From a virus: DNA of 22,867 nucleotides. Both the position numbers and the translations under genes were made by a program. Location: positions 1 through 22,867 of the IMG/VR virus record IMGVR_UViG_3300030109_000558. One strand, 5' to 3'. Each line of letters starts with the position of its first letter. The stretch's first letter is position 1. This document shows positions 7,002-12,816 of this stretch, one piece after another. The notes under the pieces are model-generated. The model saw only the letters and a list, made by a program, of their open reading frames with translations, had not been told where the DNA came from and did no database searches.

Positions 7002-7341
7002 ATTTATTCAAGAAAAAGGAGAATGGTCTAATAGTTCAGGCACATTCAACAAATTCCAAGTTACGTTTGATGATGGTAAAAGCTATCAATTTTTAGGAAA
7101 ATCTACTAAATTTAAAAAGAATATAGGAGACTTAATAGAATACGAAGTTACTAATGAACAATACGGAACTGCAAAGTTAGTTTATACTCAACCACTAGCA
7201 AGTGGAAGTAACAAAGACCAACTTATTATAAGACAATCAATGGTTAAAGCAGCTTGTGATTTTCACGCATCAAGACCACAAAGCGACATAGTAACAGTTA
7301 TTAAAGATGCAGAAAAACTAATAGAATTTATAAACAAATAA
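6985..7341 (+). CDS. OB-fold-like protein, probable ssDNA-binding/replication accessory (118 aa)
   Basis: A 118-residue protein starting MKGKIKFIQEKGEW. Residues 1-70 show the strand pattern of an OB fold (KGKIKFIQ, FNKFQVTFDDGKSYQFLG, LIEYEVTNEQYGTAKLV). Residues about 80-118 are helical (IIRQSMVKAACDFHAS, then IVTVIKDAEKLIEFI). It is paired with a DUF3127/SSB-like gene 2 nt downstream. Flavophages often carry both side by side in the replication-recombination block, so single-strand DNA binding or loading is the likely role. It lacks an acidic SSB-type tail. No catalytic residues are evident. Confidence 0.55.
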   Translation: MKGKIKFIQEKGEWSNSSGTFNKFQVTFDDGKSYQFLGKSTKFKKNIGDLIEYEVTNEQYGTAKLVYTQPLASGSNKDQLIIRQSMVKAACDFHASRPQSDIVTVIKDAEKLIEFINK

Positions 7342-7343
7342 AA

Positions 7344-7685
7344 ATGAATAAAATGTCAATAAAAGGAAAAGTAAAAAAAATAACAGAAGTAGAAGAAAAA
7401 GGTAATTTTAGAGTAAGAAAGTTAGTATTAGAAACAATGGATAAATACCCACAAGTAGTAGCTCTTGATTTCACTCAAAATAATGTTGGACTTTTGGACG
7501 ACCCTATTTGTAAAGTAGGAAACGATGTAGAAGTGTTTTACAACGTAAGAGGTAGAGAGTGGACTAATGCAAACAATCAAGTCCTCTACTTTACTAGCTT
7601 ACAAGGATGGAGAGTTAGAGAGTATAAAGAGGAGATCTCCACATACGACCAAGCACCAGACAGAGAAGATGATTTACCATTCTAA
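7344..7685 (+). CDS. DUF3127/SSB-like single-stranded DNA-binding protein (113 aa)
   Basis: A 113-residue OB-fold protein. The core pattern KGKVKKITE...RVRKLVLETMDKYPQVVALDF...VGNDVEVFYNVRGREW...YFTSLQGWRV matches the DUF3127 family. The protein ends in a disordered acidic tail finishing DDLPF, very close to the DDDIPF tip through which bacterial SSB recruits partner enzymes. This supports a true ssDNA-binding protein of phage replication and recombination that can contact host or phage SSB-interacting proteins. ATG 7344 is used; a second in-frame ATG three codons later (MSIKGK) is an equally good start. Confidence 0.75.
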   Translation: MNKMSIKGKVKKITEVEEKGNFRVRKLVLETMDKYPQVVALDFTQNNVGLLDDPICKVGNDVEVFYNVRGREWTNANNQVLYFTSLQGWRVREYKEEISTYDQAPDREDDLPF

Positions 7686-7701
7686 TTAACTTTTAAAATA
7701 C

Positions 7702-7727
7702 AGGGGGTTTCGTACCCCCTTTTTTTA
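7702..7727 (+). terminator. Perfect hairpin plus T-tract abutting the helicase start codon
   Basis: AGGGGGT (7702-7708) pairs perfectly with ACCCCCT (7714-7720) around the loop TTCGT, followed by seven T in total. This is the structure of an intrinsic terminator, but the A of the next gene's ATG is the first base after the T run. It may end most transcripts of the SSB operon and leave read-through for the helicase, or act as a 5' stem on the helicase message. Confidence 0.75.
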
Positions 7728-8635
7728 TGCTTATAAACTACGATTTACATATAGACAAACTAAACGACTTCCGTAATGGCAAAGTCCAAGAAGCTCTTAA
7801 GTTAGGACACAAAGAAATAGACACTAGCTTTAGATTTGTTGCAGGTAATATGAATTTTATTCTAGGGCATAATAACGTAGGAAAGACACACTTTACGTTT
7901 TATCTTATGTTGTTATACTCACTAAAACACAATATAAGGTGGTTAGTATTTTCTTCAGAAAACGACCCTGTACAACTTATAAAAAAACTTATAGAGTTTA
8001 TTGAGGGTAAACCAATAAACAAAATAGAACAATCAGACTATGAAGAATCTAAAGAGTTTGTATATAACCATTTTAAGTTTGTAGATATAAACAGACAGTA
8101 CACTTATAAACAACTTTTAAAATTAGCAACAAAAGTCAAGGAGGCTTGGAATTATCAAGGTTTACTTATTGATCCTATTAACTCTCTAAAGAAAGATTTA
8201 AGAAACACAAATGGTTATGAGTACAATTATGTGCAGCTTACTGATATTAGAATCTTTTGTAAAACACATAACATATCTACTTGGATATGCGCACACGCAG
8301 TAACTGAAGCATTAAGAAGAAAACACGGAGCTAATCACGACTATTCTGGACACGTGCCTCCTCCTACAATAGGAGATAGTGAGGGGGGTGCAGTCAATGG
8401 CAACAGATGTGATGATTTTTTAATTGTGCATAGATATATAGCAAGTCCTGATGCTTGGATGTACACAAGATTATATGTAGCTAAAGTAAAGGAAATGTCT
8501 TTAGGGTATAAACCTACAAGCCACGAAGCTCCTATATTATTTAAGTCAATACTTAATAACGTTGGCTTTCAAGTAGGAGGTAAAAATTTAATAAAGTATA
8601 GAACTAAAAAACAATTAAAGATTGACAACTCTTGA
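7727..8635 (+). CDS. RecA-fold DnaB-like replicative helicase/ATPase (302 aa)
   Basis: A 302-residue ATPase of the DnaB/RecA C-terminal type. Walker A is GHNNVGKT (residues 47-54), preceded by the usual strand MNFIL. SSEND (residues 76-80) fits the Walker A-coupled acidic position. Walker B is GLLIDPINSL (Asp149). ICAHAVTEA (His190) fits the motif H3/sensor region. The late GGAVNGNRCDDFLIVHR stretch matches the conserved C-terminal core of phage helicases. There is no primase or N-terminal DnaB domain, so it is a helicase-only form. The start at 7727 is supported by family-like sequence from the first residues (FRNGKVQEALKLGHKE). It overlaps the next gene by 14 nt. Confidence 0.75.
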   Translation: MLINYDLHIDKLNDFRNGKVQEALKLGHKEIDTSFRFVAGNMNFILGHNNVGKTHFTFYLMLLYSLKHNIRWLVFSSENDPVQLIKKLIEFIEGKPINKIEQSDYEESKEFVYNHFKFVDINRQYTYKQLLKLATKVKEAWNYQGLLIDPINSLKKDLRNTNGYEYNYVQLTDIRIFCKTHNISTWICAHAVTEALRRKHGANHDYSGHVPPPTIGDSEGGAVNGNRCDDFLIVHRYIASPDAWMYTRLYVAKVKEMSLGYKPTSHEAPILFKSILNNVGFQVGGKNLIKYRTKKQLKIDNS

Positions 8636-9119
8636 GAAATTAGCTAGTAAACACCATATATGGGTTAGAACAGTCAAGAGCTTTGGCTGTAAAGGTTATC
8701 TCTGCGAAGATGTAGTGCAAGAGGCTTACTTAAAAATCAACAATCTAATCAATAGTAAAGGTCTCGATATAAGTTATGAGGACGATATAAATTATTTTTA
8801 TATGTATCGTACTTTAAAAAGTTTGTTTCTTGACTTATGTCGAAAGGAATCTAAAATACAAAAAGTCAATGTTGAATATTTGGAAAGGTTTGTACAAGAG
8901 GAGGAGATAAAAGAATACAAAGATATAGAGGGCAAGATGCGAAAACTAAACACACTACTAGACAAAATGTATTGGTATGACGCAAAAGTCTTTAACCTCA
9001 TCTCTGATGGTATGAGTATAGCAGAATTATCAAAGCAAACAAACATAAGTTATTACTCGTTATATAATACATATAAGAATGTTAAAAATATAATAAAAGA
9101 TAATATAGAATGGGATTGA
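8622..9119 (+). CDS. Phage-encoded sigma-70-like (ECF-type) transcription factor (165 aa)
   Basis: A 165-residue protein with the two-domain shape of a small sigma factor. Region 2 includes CEDVVQEAYLKI (residues 28-39), the core-binding helix motif seen as 'eDlvQevflri' in ECF sigmas, and the following aromatic YFYMYRTLKSLFLDLCRK. A charged linker spans residues 90-108. A region-4-like helix-turn-helix follows at about 130-158 (GMSIAELSKQTNISYYSLYNTYKN). The likely start is TTG 8622, inside the end of the helicase gene, since no in-frame ATG lies before region 2. It probably redirects host RNA polymerase to phage promoters. DNA-binding or terminase-like helix-turn-helix roles are less likely alternatives. 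Confidence 0.7.
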   Translation: MTTLEKLASKHHIWVRTVKSFGCKGYLCEDVVQEAYLKINNLINSKGLDISYEDDINYFYMYRTLKSLFLDLCRKESKIQKVNVEYLERFVQEEEIKEYKDIEGKMRKLNTLLDKMYWYDAKVFNLISDGMSIAELSKQTNISYYSLYNTYKNVKNIIKDNIEWD

Positions 9120-9120
9120 T

Positions 9121-9624
9121 ATGAAAATATTTATACCAGAAAATATTAAAAAACAATGTTGGGAATATTTATCTAAAAATAGTTTAGCACACAGAGGTAA
9201 AGCAGATGGAAATAAAAATGAACAGTTTGTAGGTTTAGTAGGAGAGATATTAACTAAAAAAGTATTTGGCATAAAACATAAATTTGAGAAAGGTTATGAC
9301 GGAGGTTTTGATTTTGAATACAAAAATAAAAGAATAGATGTTAAGACTATGAGCAGAACAGTAGATATGAAAGATCATTATGTACATAATTTTATTGCAT
9401 ATCAAAAAGATTATAATTGTGATGCTTATATATTTAATTCCATAAACAAAAAAACAAACACACTAACTATATGTGGTTGGGTAAGTAAAGAAGAATTAAA
9501 AGAGAAATCATCTTTTTACAAAAAGGGAACTATAAGAGAAAGAACAGATGGCTCTACCTTTGCTATGAAAACTGACACTTACGAAATAAAAAACAATATG
9601 TTGAATAATATAAAAGAGTTATGA
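9121..9624 (+). CDS. PD-(D/E)XK-type nuclease-like protein (167 aa)
   Basis: A 167-residue protein starting one nt after the sigma gene stop. Residues 34-80 carry a PD-(D/E)XK-like layout: Glu42 in the first helix (GLVGEILTKK), Asp64 in GGFDFEYKNK and Asp73-x-Lys75 in RIDVKTMSRT, followed by a strand and helix. C-terminal parts (AYIFNSINKKT, LTICGWVSKEEL) fit the rest of the fold. Similar proteins lie in flavophage replication blocks; substrate and role (recombination or host DNA breakdown) are not known. The stop overlaps the next ATG (ATGA). Confidence 0.6.
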   Translation: MKIFIPENIKKQCWEYLSKNSLAHRGKADGNKNEQFVGLVGEILTKKVFGIKHKFEKGYDGGFDFEYKNKRIDVKTMSRTVDMKDHYVHNFIAYQKDYNCDAYIFNSINKKTNTLTICGWVSKEELKEKSSFYKKGTIRERTDGSTFAMKTDTYEIKNNMLNNIKEL

Positions 9625-9752
9625 GATTAGGAGATTTAATAGAAAAAATTACAACCTATACAGGAATTAAGTGGTTAGTTAAGAAAATCTGGGGGGAAGA
9701 TTGTGGTTGCGACAAGCGAAAAGACAAAGCAAACAAAGTAAAGTTATGGTAA
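9621..9752 (+). CDS. Small Cys-containing protein with CGC motif (43 aa)
   Basis: A 43-residue frame whose ATG overlaps the upstream TGA. The N-terminus is amphipathic (MRLGDLIEKITTYTGIKWLV), followed by EDCGCDKRKDKANKV. A short 'DCGC..R...LN' pattern is frequent in small Bacteroidota and flavophage proteins; to my knowledge it has no assigned function. The two Cys could bind a metal or form a disulfide. It overlaps the next small gene by 7 nt. Confidence 0.55.
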   Translation: MRLGDLIEKITTYTGIKWLVKKIWGEDCGCDKRKDKANKVKLW

Positions 9753-9946
9753 AAGAAGATAGAATACTTTGGAAATCTTTTTTAGAGAGAGAGAAACAAC
9801 ACGAAATAAACAGAGAAGAAATAGAACTTATAGCTAGGCTACACTCTGAACTATATAGACATAAGTATAATGAACCTTGCACTTGTTCAGGAAAAATTTG
9901 GAATCAATGGATTGCAGAGATAAATAAAGTATATGAATCTAAATAA
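9746..9946 (+). CDS. Small helical protein with CTC motif (66 aa)
   Basis: The frame is open from 9701, but the likely start is ATG 9746, giving 66 residues (MVKEDRILWKSFLEREKQHE). The upstream extension overlaps the previous gene and is compositionally different. The body is a long charged helix and the C-terminus holds NEPCTCSGKIWNQWIAEINK, another C-x-C motif next to an aromatic helix. It and the preceding CGC-containing gene form a conserved-looking pair. It overlaps the following nuclease-like gene by 14 nt. Confidence 0.55.
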   Translation: MVKEDRILWKSFLEREKQHEINREEIELIARLHSELYRHKYNEPCTCSGKIWNQWIAEINKVYESK

Positions 9947-10349
9947 AGTACATCAGTTTGAACAATCAATCGTATCTCTTTTAAATCTTCAAGGTTGGAA
10001 TTTAGAATGGTGTGGTGGAGGTTTTGAACATTTTGATTGTATAGGCACTACAGCAAAAGGCAAATCAGTTGTAATGGAAATTAAATGGAGAAAGAAATAC
10101 TATGAGAAAAAAATGATTGAAAAGTATAAGTTTGATAAACTATTACAAGAAGATGCTGATGCTTTATACTTTGTGTCTGATCCCAAAGGACATTATATAT
10201 TCTGGCTAAATGATTTAGCTAAACAAGAAACTGTAGAGTTGTATTGTCCTGATACTACTTTATGGACTAAAAAACGAAATAATAAAGAGTGTTATCTTTT
10301 AGACGAAAGAGATGCACATAAAATACATATTAACTATGCCACTTCCTAA
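9933..10349 (+). CDS. PD-(D/E)XK / resolvase-like nuclease (138 aa)
   Basis: A 138-residue protein with a compact PD-(D/E)XK-like signature: Glu10 in the first helix (HQFEQSIVSLLN), Asp35 in FEHFDCIGTT, and Glu49-x-Lys51 in VVMEIKWRKKYY, followed by basic residues and a helix. The pattern resembles Holliday-junction resolvases and VRR-NUC-type nucleases. Together with NinG, the 9121 gene and the RecE-like gene it makes a recombination-rich block. Its exact substrate is unknown. Its stop lies within the next small gene, overlapping by 14 nt. Confidence 0.55.
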   Translation: MNLNKVHQFEQSIVSLLNLQGWNLEWCGGGFEHFDCIGTTAKGKSVVMEIKWRKKYYEKKMIEKYKFDKLLQEDADALYFVSDPKGHYIFWLNDLAKQETVELYCPDTTLWTKKRNNKECYLLDERDAHKIHINYATS

Positions 10350-10476
10350 ACCTAAAGCAAACGAATCAAGAAAAGATTTTATGCAACGCTGTATGAATGA
10401 TAAAGTTATGATTAACGAATACAGAAATGCTAATCAAAGAATTGCAGTTTGTTCTTCCCTTTTTGAAAAAAAGTAA
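10336..10476 (+). CDS. Stand-alone 'PLPKPK...EFxxRCM...QRxAVC' motif protein (46 aa)
   Basis: A 46-residue frame from ATG: MPLPKPKANESRKDFMQRCM followed by a helix and QRIAVCSSLFEKK. This matches the 'P-x-P-K-x-x-E-S-x-x-(D/E)-F-x-x-R-C-M ... Q-R-x-A-V-C' motif seen in many phage proteins, often fused to head-maturation proteases or portal-associated proteins. Here it is a separate tiny gene in the early, DNA-metabolism part of the genome. The two cysteines are kept. The role of the motif is not established. Confidence 0.65.
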   Translation: MPLPKPKANESRKDFMQRCMNDKVMINEYRNANQRIAVCSSLFEKK

Positions 10477-10482
10477 TCAACA

Positions 10483-10513
10483 TTTGTTTGTAACGTTTTT
10501 TTTTGTATATTAG
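10483..10513 (+). promoter_or_regulatory. Bacteroidota-type promoter candidate
   Basis: TTTG (10483-10486; a second TTTG at 10487-10490) is followed after 19 nt by TATATTAG (10506-10513), one mismatch from the TAnnTTTG -7 box of Bacteroidota. It lies in the 67-nt gap before the cluster of tiny genes that starts at ATG 10544, leaving a leader of about 25 nt. Best promoter match in the window. Confidence 0.45.
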
Positions 10514-10543
10514 CATTATAATTAATAACAAAAACTAAATATT

Positions 10544-10657
10544 ATGAGAACACTTAAAATAAATGAAACAAGAGAATGGTATGAGTTTCTGTGGAAAAAT
10601 AGATATAGAAAATCATACGAAGAATTATTAAAGGAATATAAAACTAAAAACAAATGA
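10544..10657 (+). CDS. Tiny basic protein (37 aa)
   Basis: A 37-residue frame from the first ATG after the candidate promoter at 10483-10513. It is highly charged and aromatic (MRTLKINETREWYEFLWKNR, then YEELLKEYKTKNK). Its stop overlaps the next start (ATGA). No family recognised. Small early proteins of this size in phages often target host functions, but nothing here shows that directly. Confidence 0.5.
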   Translation: MRTLKINETREWYEFLWKNRYRKSYEELLKEYKTKNK

Positions 10658-10812
10658 AAACACGTATAATGACAAATAAAGATAGAAACTCATATAGAGT
10701 TGACATCATAGATAAAGGAGAGCTTACAAGCCACTACTTTACTACAGAGAAAGAAGCTAAAAAGTTTCAATTATTTACAGTAAACGTAGATAAATACAAA
10801 CAATTTATATAA
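10654..10812 (+). CDS. Small hypothetical protein (52 aa)
   Basis: A 52-residue frame with an ATGA junction to the previous gene. Its pattern of strands followed by a helix and another strand (NSYRVDIIDKGELTSHYF, then TEKEAKKFQLFTVN) gives a small alpha/beta look similar to short phage proteins that carry a 'YFTTEKEA' stretch. Function unknown. It is followed by a 49-nt gap with a strong RNA hairpin. Confidence 0.5.
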   Translation: MKTRIMTNKDRNSYRVDIIDKGELTSHYFTTEKEAKKFQLFTVNVDKYKQFI

Positions 10813-10823
10813 CACTAAACAAA

Positions 10824-10851
10824 GGTTTATGTCGCATGAAGCGACTAAACC
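10824..10851 (+). promoter_or_regulatory. Leader RNA hairpin with an ATG in its loop
   Basis: GGTTTA and GTCGC (10824-10829, 10831-10835) pair with GCGAC and TAAACC (10841-10851): 11 base pairs interrupted by a single bulged T, with the loop ATGAA. No T-tract follows, so it is not an intrinsic terminator. It sits 10 nt before the start codon of the next gene, so it is likely to act at the RNA level. Confidence 0.7.
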
Positions 10852-10865
10852 GAAACAAATTATGA
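10836..10865 (+). CDS. Putative nine-residue leader peptide coupled to the next gene
   Basis: Starting from the ATG displayed in the hairpin loop, the frame reads MKRLNRNKL and stops at a TGA that overlaps the ATG of the next gene (ATGA at 10862-10865). The length is far below what chance can exclude. The start in a 5-nt loop and the exact coupling junction are notable together. Could be a regulatory leader peptide or coincidence. Confidence 0.3.
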   Translation: MKRLNRNKL

Positions 10866-11008
10866 AAAAACTTATAGACGAATTAGTAATTTTAGATGAC
10901 TGTGTAGTAACAGGTACTTTTGCTTGGAGGTCAGACATTGACCCTAATTGGAAACCTATGGTATGGAATGAAACTTTTGAATGTTGGACTAGAGATTACT
11001 GTGGATAA
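10862..11008 (+). CDS. Small Trp/Cys-rich protein (48 aa)
   Basis: A 48-residue frame from ATG placed just after the leader hairpin. It is acidic at the N-terminus (MKKLIDELVILDDCVVTG) and rich in Trp and Cys at the C-terminus (WNETFECWTRDYCG), with three Cys in total. No recognised family. Its expression may depend on the upstream hairpin and nine-codon frame. It overlaps the next gene by 8 nt if that gene starts at GTG 11001. Confidence 0.5.
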   Translation: MKKLIDELVILDDCVVTGTFAWRSDIDPNWKPMVWNETFECWTRDYCG

Positions 11009-11297
11009 AAAGATAAACAATCTTAAGGAACTAGAGATTTGGTCTGACCTTAATTTTCTTTCTTCTATAATTAAAAGTAGAATAGATAAAAGAAAAACAA
11101 AGAATTTAGAGAAGATGTCTGAATCTATCGTGAGGGTTATTTACTACTTTCAAGAATACTCCAACAACATACGACTACATAAAAAAGCTCTGGGAGAATA
11201 CAGACTTGCTAAAAACAGAGCAATAGAAAGAGCAAGAAAATCAGAGAAACAAAACGAAGAACTTAAACTTAAAATAAAAAAATATGCCAATTTATAA
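11001..11297 (+). CDS. Helical coiled-coil protein (98 aa)
   Basis: The frame is open from 10920, but the upstream part lies inside the preceding gene and is not protein-like. GTG 11001 (MDKKINNLKELEIWSDLNFL) gives 98 residues and an 8-nt overlap; ATG 10968 would add 11 residues. The protein is almost all helix, with a Lys/Arg-rich C-terminal coiled coil (YRLAKNRAIERARKSEKQNE). No catalytic motif. It may be a DNA-associated or regulatory protein; unknown. It overlaps the next gene by 14 nt. Confidence 0.5.
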   Translation: MDKKINNLKELEIWSDLNFLSSIIKSRIDKRKTKNLEKMSESIVRVIYYFQEYSNNIRLHKKALGEYRLAKNRAIERARKSEKQNEELKLKIKKYANL

Positions 11298-11541
11298 CGA
11301 AATATTTGACAGCTATAGAGAAGAAGTAAATAAAATTCATAAAGCTATGAGGCTACTTGTTAAACACCGATATAAGATAATTGATTTAGAGAATCACCTT
11401 ATACATAGTGGTAATATTGACAAAGCAAGATCAAGAGCAATACAAGGTCAAGATTCTCAAAGAGCAAGATACGATAGAGTACCAAAACACTCAAGAGTAT
11501 ATTTAAGCACTAATGAAGAAACTAACATAAAAACAAATTGA
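11284..11541 (+). CDS. Basic hypothetical protein (85 aa)
   Basis: An 85-residue frame from ATG: an N-terminal helix-rich part (MPIYNEIFDSYREEVNKIHK, RLLVKHRYKIIDLENHLIH) and an Arg/Ser/Gln-rich tail (KARSRAIQGQDSQRARYDRV) likely to be flexible and able to touch nucleic acid. No family recognised. Its stop forms a TTGA junction with a possible tiny membrane peptide. Confidence 0.5.
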   Translation: MPIYNEIFDSYREEVNKIHKAMRLLVKHRYKIIDLENHLIHSGNIDKARSRAIQGQDSQRARYDRVPKHSRVYLSTNEETNIKTN

Positions 11542-11627
11542 AAAAATACGAAAACAAAATGAAAGCCTTACTATTTAGTTATTTAGGCTTATTAATTACT
11601 TTACTATGGATGATATTCAACTCTTAA
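11538..11627 (+). CDS. Possible tiny single-span membrane peptide (29 aa)
   Basis: A frame starting either at TTG 11538 (overlapping the previous TGA as TTGA, 29 residues) or at ATG 11559 (22 residues). It reads MKKYENKMKALLFSYLGLLI and continues TLLWMIFNS: a short basic N-terminus and one hydrophobic helix, the layout of small membrane peptides. It overlaps the start of the RecE-like gene by 22 nt. Chance cannot be ruled out at this length. Confidence 0.35.
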   Translation: MKKYENKMKALLFSYLGLLITLLWMIFNS

Positions 11628-12379
11628 ACGGAGAACGATTTAAACACGATGAAATACTAGAGCTGATGAAGTCAGATGATTTCTATTATGGGTATCTAGG
11701 CAAAGCTGCATTAAGCTCCTCATCTATCAAACTACTATTAGATAGTCCAAAGAAATACAAATACGTTACAGAATACGGACAAAAAGAATCAAGTGCTTTA
11801 TCGGCAGGTTGGTTATTTCATACAGCAATATTAGAGCCAGAGGTTTTTAACTCACAGATATTTGTAGATGTGCAAAGCAAAAACACAAAGGCATATAAGT
11901 TAGCGAAAGAAGAACACGATAGAGTTTTTACTATAAAAGAAAAAAGAGATGCAGAGAGATTAGCTGATGCCTTTTTAAGAAACGAACACGCATTACAACT
12001 AATAACAGACTGCGAGTTTGAAGTTCCTGCTATAGGTATAGTGCAGGGTTACCCTTTTAGAGGTAAGGCAGATGTACTTGATAAGTATAGAGTGGTTGAT
12101 CTTAAAACAACAAGCGACTTAAAAGCATTCCCTTATGCTGCAAGAAAATACGGATATGATGTACAAGTATATTTATATTGTGAATTGTTTAATAAACCTT
12201 ACGAGGAGTTTAAGTTTGCAGCTATAGACAAAGGCTCATTAGATATAGGTATCTATGATGTTAGTGAGGAATTTTATAATTCAGGAAAGGAGAAAGTTAC
12301 CAGAGCATTAGAAACATTTGAAACATTTTTTATTAACGGAGCAGACTTGGATAGTTACTGCATAAAAGGAACTTTATGA
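11606..12379 (+). CDS. RecE/exodeoxyribonuclease VIII-like PD-(D/E)XK exonuclease (257 aa)
   Basis: A 257-residue protein of the phage RecE/DUF3799 type, related to Cas4/RecB nucleases. Visible landmarks are SAGWLFHTAILEPE (His72 and Glu77, the family's conserved first motif), GKADVLDK (Asp156), VVDLKTTSDL (Asp165-x-Lys167) and YDVQVYLYCELF (Gln187 and Tyr190, motif QxxxY-like). The likely role is 5'-3' resection of double-stranded ends to prepare single strands for annealing or for the OB-fold/SSB proteins encoded upstream. No RecT/Erf annealase was recognised in the window. The start overlaps a possible tiny gene; the stop overlaps the next ATG (ATGA). Confidence 0.78.
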   Translation: MDDIQLLNGERFKHDEILELMKSDDFYYGYLGKAALSSSSIKLLLDSPKKYKYVTEYGQKESSALSAGWLFHTAILEPEVFNSQIFVDVQSKNTKAYKLAKEEHDRVFTIKEKRDAERLADAFLRNEHALQLITDCEFEVPAIGIVQGYPFRGKADVLDKYRVVDLKTTSDLKAFPYAARKYGYDVQVYLYCELFNKPYEEFKFAAIDKGSLDIGIYDVSEEFYNSGKEKVTRALETFETFFINGADLDSYCIKGTL

Positions 12380-12816
12380 AAGAGGCAAATAAAATAGCAA
12401 AAAACATTATAGATATATCTGGTATAGATGTATTTAATAATAGCAGAAAACGAGAATATATAGAGATAAGGTCTTTACTTACATTTATGTTAAGGCATCA
12501 TTGTAATATGACTTTTCACGAAATAAAAGATTTCTACCAATCTAAAGGAAAGAACTACGATCACGCAACAGCTCTACATAGTTTGAAATCTTTTGAAACA
12601 CATAGAAGATACAATACAAAGCTAGACAAGTATTTTGATATAGTCCTTTTAAGAATAAGAAACAAATCAAAATTAAGAAAAGCATTAATAAACCACATAA
12701 TAGACTACACAAAAGAAAAGGACTTAAAGAAACTTTTGAGAATAGTAGATACATTACCTTTAAAAGATATAGATGGAAAAGAACAAACAAAAGAGAAAAC
12801 AGATACCCTTGTATAG
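12376..12816 (+). CDS. DnaA domain IV-like DNA-binding protein (146 aa)
   Basis: A 146-residue protein whose residues about 24-80 resemble the DNA-binding C-terminal domain of DnaA: REYIEIRSLLTFMLRHHCNMT, then a helix, then DHATALHSLKSF (Asp62-His63-x-Thr65), close to the DnaA signature DHSTVxHAxxK that contacts the DnaA box. There is no AAA+ ATPase domain. Residues 80-146 are charged helices. It may bind origin-like sites of the phage or compete with host DnaA. It shares an ATGA junction with the exonuclease upstream and overlaps the next gene by 44 nt. Confidence 0.6.
   Translation: MKEANKIAKNIIDISGIDVFNNSRKREYIEIRSLLTFMLRHHCNMTFHEIKDFYQSKGKNYDHATALHSLKSFETHRRYNTKLDKYFDIVLLRIRNKSKLRKALINHIIDYTKEKDLKKLLRIVDTLPLKDIDGKEQTKEKTDTLV

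Noticed and set aside
10460-10505. T-rich stretch after the 46-residue gene as a terminator
   Set aside because: The long T run at 10496-10504 is not preceded by a stable stem; only a trivial AACGTT palindrome is present.
10824-10851. Hairpin at 10824-10851 as part of a tRNA or an intrinsic terminator
   Set aside because: No cloverleaf arms, no CCA-type acceptor or TTC-type T-loop around it, and no T-tract follows.
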